From Sebastes aleutianus (taxonomy: Eukaryota; Chordata; Actinopteri; Perciformes; Sebastidae), in assembly GCA_916700875.1 (NCBI GenBank), contig CAKAKS010000194.1, positions 1 to 64,000 on the forward strand: DNA of 64,000 nucleotides, read 5' to 3'. The position numbers were made by a program, and so were the translations under genes. The notes under the pieces were generated by a model, which was not told the DNA's origin, made no database searches, and worked only from the letters and a program-made list of their open reading frames with translations. Positions 62,101 through 64,000 of the stretch are shown here, one piece after another (within the stretch, counting starts at the first letter, position 1; each line of letters opens with the position of its first letter).

Positions 62101-63041
62101 CATGAAAAAAATGAAATACATTGAATTGTTAGAAGAGGTCCCTCCTCAAGGGAGGACAGCACCAGCCCGTCCTCGCTTGCCCCAACCACCACTTTCTTGC
62201 CTGCCCTGCAGGTGTCGCTGTTTAAGCATTTTAATCAGAATTTCAAGATTGTATTTTTTCCAAAGAAGAGAGAAAAAATATTTTATAAATACTACTGAGA
62301 TATTTCACTCTGGACCAAGTTGGTGGACTGGCCAACTGACCGACAAACATTGCTGTCCCCAGATCCCCGCTGCTAGCATCGCAAAATATAAGAATGTTTG
62401 CTAAGTGTACTAAGAAACTTTCTCTAACAGTCTTTCCACAGCAGACCAGCACTGCGATGTCTACCATCACTGTGGTGGAACCTGTCGGATCACAATCAAC
62501 ACATATCCCTGGAAAACAGATCGAAGGTACGTGTGTGCGTGCGTGAACCCACAGTTAAACACAAACTGGCCATTTATAAAAAAGGAGCATGGAAACACCA
62601 AATGTTGTGAGGCCACAGTTCTGATTTTCGGTGCCCTTTCTGCTGTTTAGTGCTTGAGATTGTGATAACAGATATGTGAGGAGTGTAGATCTGATAAGTG
62701 TTTTCAGGAAGTGTATAAGATATTTTTACTCTGTTCTGTTTTTTCGTCTTCTCAGATGCAGCACCCTTTCATCCTGTGGTTTTCATTGTGCCCGCTGTGC
62801 TGCTCATACTGACATTTGCCCTGGTCATGGTTTTTAAATACAAATGTTATAAAGTGCGAGGTACATTTCACATACAAATGCATGCACAGAACCATGCACA
62901 CACAGGCAAACACATACAGGTTTGCATGCAAAATGATTTTGTAACCATTTCTTATGCTGTGTGTTTCCAGGAGCCGGAGCCAAAGTGAACAGAAACAAAA
63001 CCAAGGCAGCCGAAACAGAGGAAGTGGAAAGTGTAGCAGAT
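59116..63041 (+). CDS. Unit 6: CD300/pIgR-like receptor, two Ig domains, 3'-partial
   Basis: Exons: 59116-59158 signal (MKMRKVQNLLFILC); 59453-59782 A; 61240-61536 C; 62431-62526 stalk; 62756-62860 transmembrane; 62971-63041. The last exon lies outside the window. The sequence stops at TTTTTGTTGATTTT, which in unit 3 is only about ten bases before the last-exon acceptor. Exon A is the A2 subtype (GIYWCGITRTGRDTYP, QLEVEPG), as in unit 2. The C exon lacks one codon and has GFFLVTIRELK. The stalk is the long form. The transmembrane segment is uncharged, and the membrane-proximal exon reads AAETEEVESVAD. Phases agree throughout and no lesion is seen. With a last exon like its sisters it would be a receptor of about 371 residues. 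Confidence 0.82.
60345..61200. mobile_element. Foldback element, unit 6 A-C intron
   Basis: The fullest copy in the short-receptor units, with both arms, the CCAATCAGAGCCGAGCAGTC and CTCGGCTCTAATTGGTTG inverted pair and the central CGGTGGGCAGTGCTTGG. Confidence 0.65.
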
Positions 63042-63062
63042 GTAAGAAAACTAAAGTCCAAA

Positions 63063-63873
63063 GCCTTGCTTATGGGCACAATAGGCTGGTAGGGTGGTAG
63101 CCTACTACTGGAAGGGAGTGGCGTCATCAAAATCAAAAGGATTTTTACCCTTGAAACCATGAATGTCACTGCAGTCTGCCTATTAGTCTTGGGTACTATT
63201 TAGACACAATTAGCTATAAGTGGTTGAGAAAAGCTCAGGTTCTAAAACTGAAGGGGTTCGTCCTCTTGGGAGCATGAATGTGCTCAAAGAATTTAAGGGT
63301 ATGCCCATTGGATTTTGACATTTCTTGGGGTCAAGTGGACAATCTGGCCTGATGATGGCATCAGAGGAAAGGTCAGGAGGTCACCCAAAACATGAAAATT
63401 ATTACTTTGGTTGATGTGAGTATCTACTGGAAAATGAATGGCAGTTTTTCATTGAAAACATTTTTAGCCATGCTGTCAGTCTGTCTACCACTTTGGTCAA
63501 GACTGAAATATGTCAACAACTATTGGGTGGATTGCTATGAAGTTTTGTATGGACATTCAATGTCTCCAGAGGAATAATCATAATGACTTTAGTGATCCCC
63601 TGAGTTTTCATCTAGTTCAATCATCAGGTCAAAATTTAAATTTGTCCAATACTTTGGTTTAATACGTAAAAACGCATGACATTCCCATCAGCCTCAGCTG
63701 TACTTTATGTTTAGTACTAATTAGCTAATTTTAGCATGCTAAGATACTAAACCAACATAGTAAATATGGTAAACTTGTTAAACATCAGCATGTTAGCATT
63801 GTCATTGTGAGCATGCCTGGTGTTAGCATTTCGTGCAGCCTCACAAAGCTGCTAGCATAAGTGTCACCAAAAT
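63063..63873. mobile_element. Repeat insertion in the last intron, unit 6
   Basis: Same insertion as in units 2 and 3, with a small deletion near its left end (GGCTGGTAGGGTGG) and loss of the ATTATTAGTAATC flank on the right. Confidence 0.6.
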
Positions 63874-64000
63874 GAAAAAATGTCTTGCTCTGGACCAAAG
63901 TACTAAGCAAATGAAATTAATGGATGTTTTAATGTGCATAATAATATGAAATGTCATCTGAGTAACGTTGCCCTCTTATGTGTTTATTTTTGTTGATTTT

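Overview
This is teleost fish nuclear DNA, probably from a percomorph-type fish. Genes are split by GT-AG introns, spacers are AT-rich, and there are many fish-type repeats: foldback MITEs, hAT-like and Tc1-like remnants, LINE-2-type 3' ends, (CA)n/(GT)n tracts and an almost intact LINE. I found no prokaryotic feature, tRNA, rRNA or CRISPR array.

Region 1 (1-8.9 kb) holds one complete plus-strand gene, metrnl (meteorin-like, a secreted cytokine-like protein). It has five coding exons between 2333 and 8296 and repeat-filled introns. Region 2 (8.9-12.8 kb) is an intergenic spacer with microsatellites and transposon remnants.

Region 3 (12.8-64 kb) is a head-to-tail plus-strand array of six paralogous immune receptors of the CD300/pIgR-like (CMRF35-like) family, plus two collapsed relics. 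The shared exon plan is: signal peptide; V-type Ig exon A; optional Ig exon B; one or two Ig exons C; stalk; transmembrane; membrane-proximal tail; tyrosine-rich last exon. Unit 1 (12890-22992) is A-B-C-C. Unit 2 (27279-31826) is A-C. Unit 3 (34532-39394) is A-C and is a pseudogene. Unit 4 (42001-47235) is A-B-C. Unit 5 (49917-55071) is A-B-C-C with its last exon deleted. Unit 6 (59116 to beyond the window) is A-C. Relics at 25.7 and 57.6 kb fuse a dead exon 1 to a fragment of the last exon.

The array has evolved by unequal exchange and template switching: chimeric A exons in units 3 and 5, a precise tail deletion in unit 5, loss of exon 1 in unit 3, and a block of relic plus short unit present twice. 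Later transposon insertions mark single units: a LINE in unit 1 and a Tc1-like element in unit 4, both with the uninterrupted site preserved in sister units. The intact genes predict type I membrane receptors with 2 to 4 Ig domains, an uncharged transmembrane segment and a tail carrying Y-x-N motifs but no canonical ITIM. All gene models come from reading exons and splice sites by eye. Expression and exact paralogue identity cannot be judged from the sequence alone.
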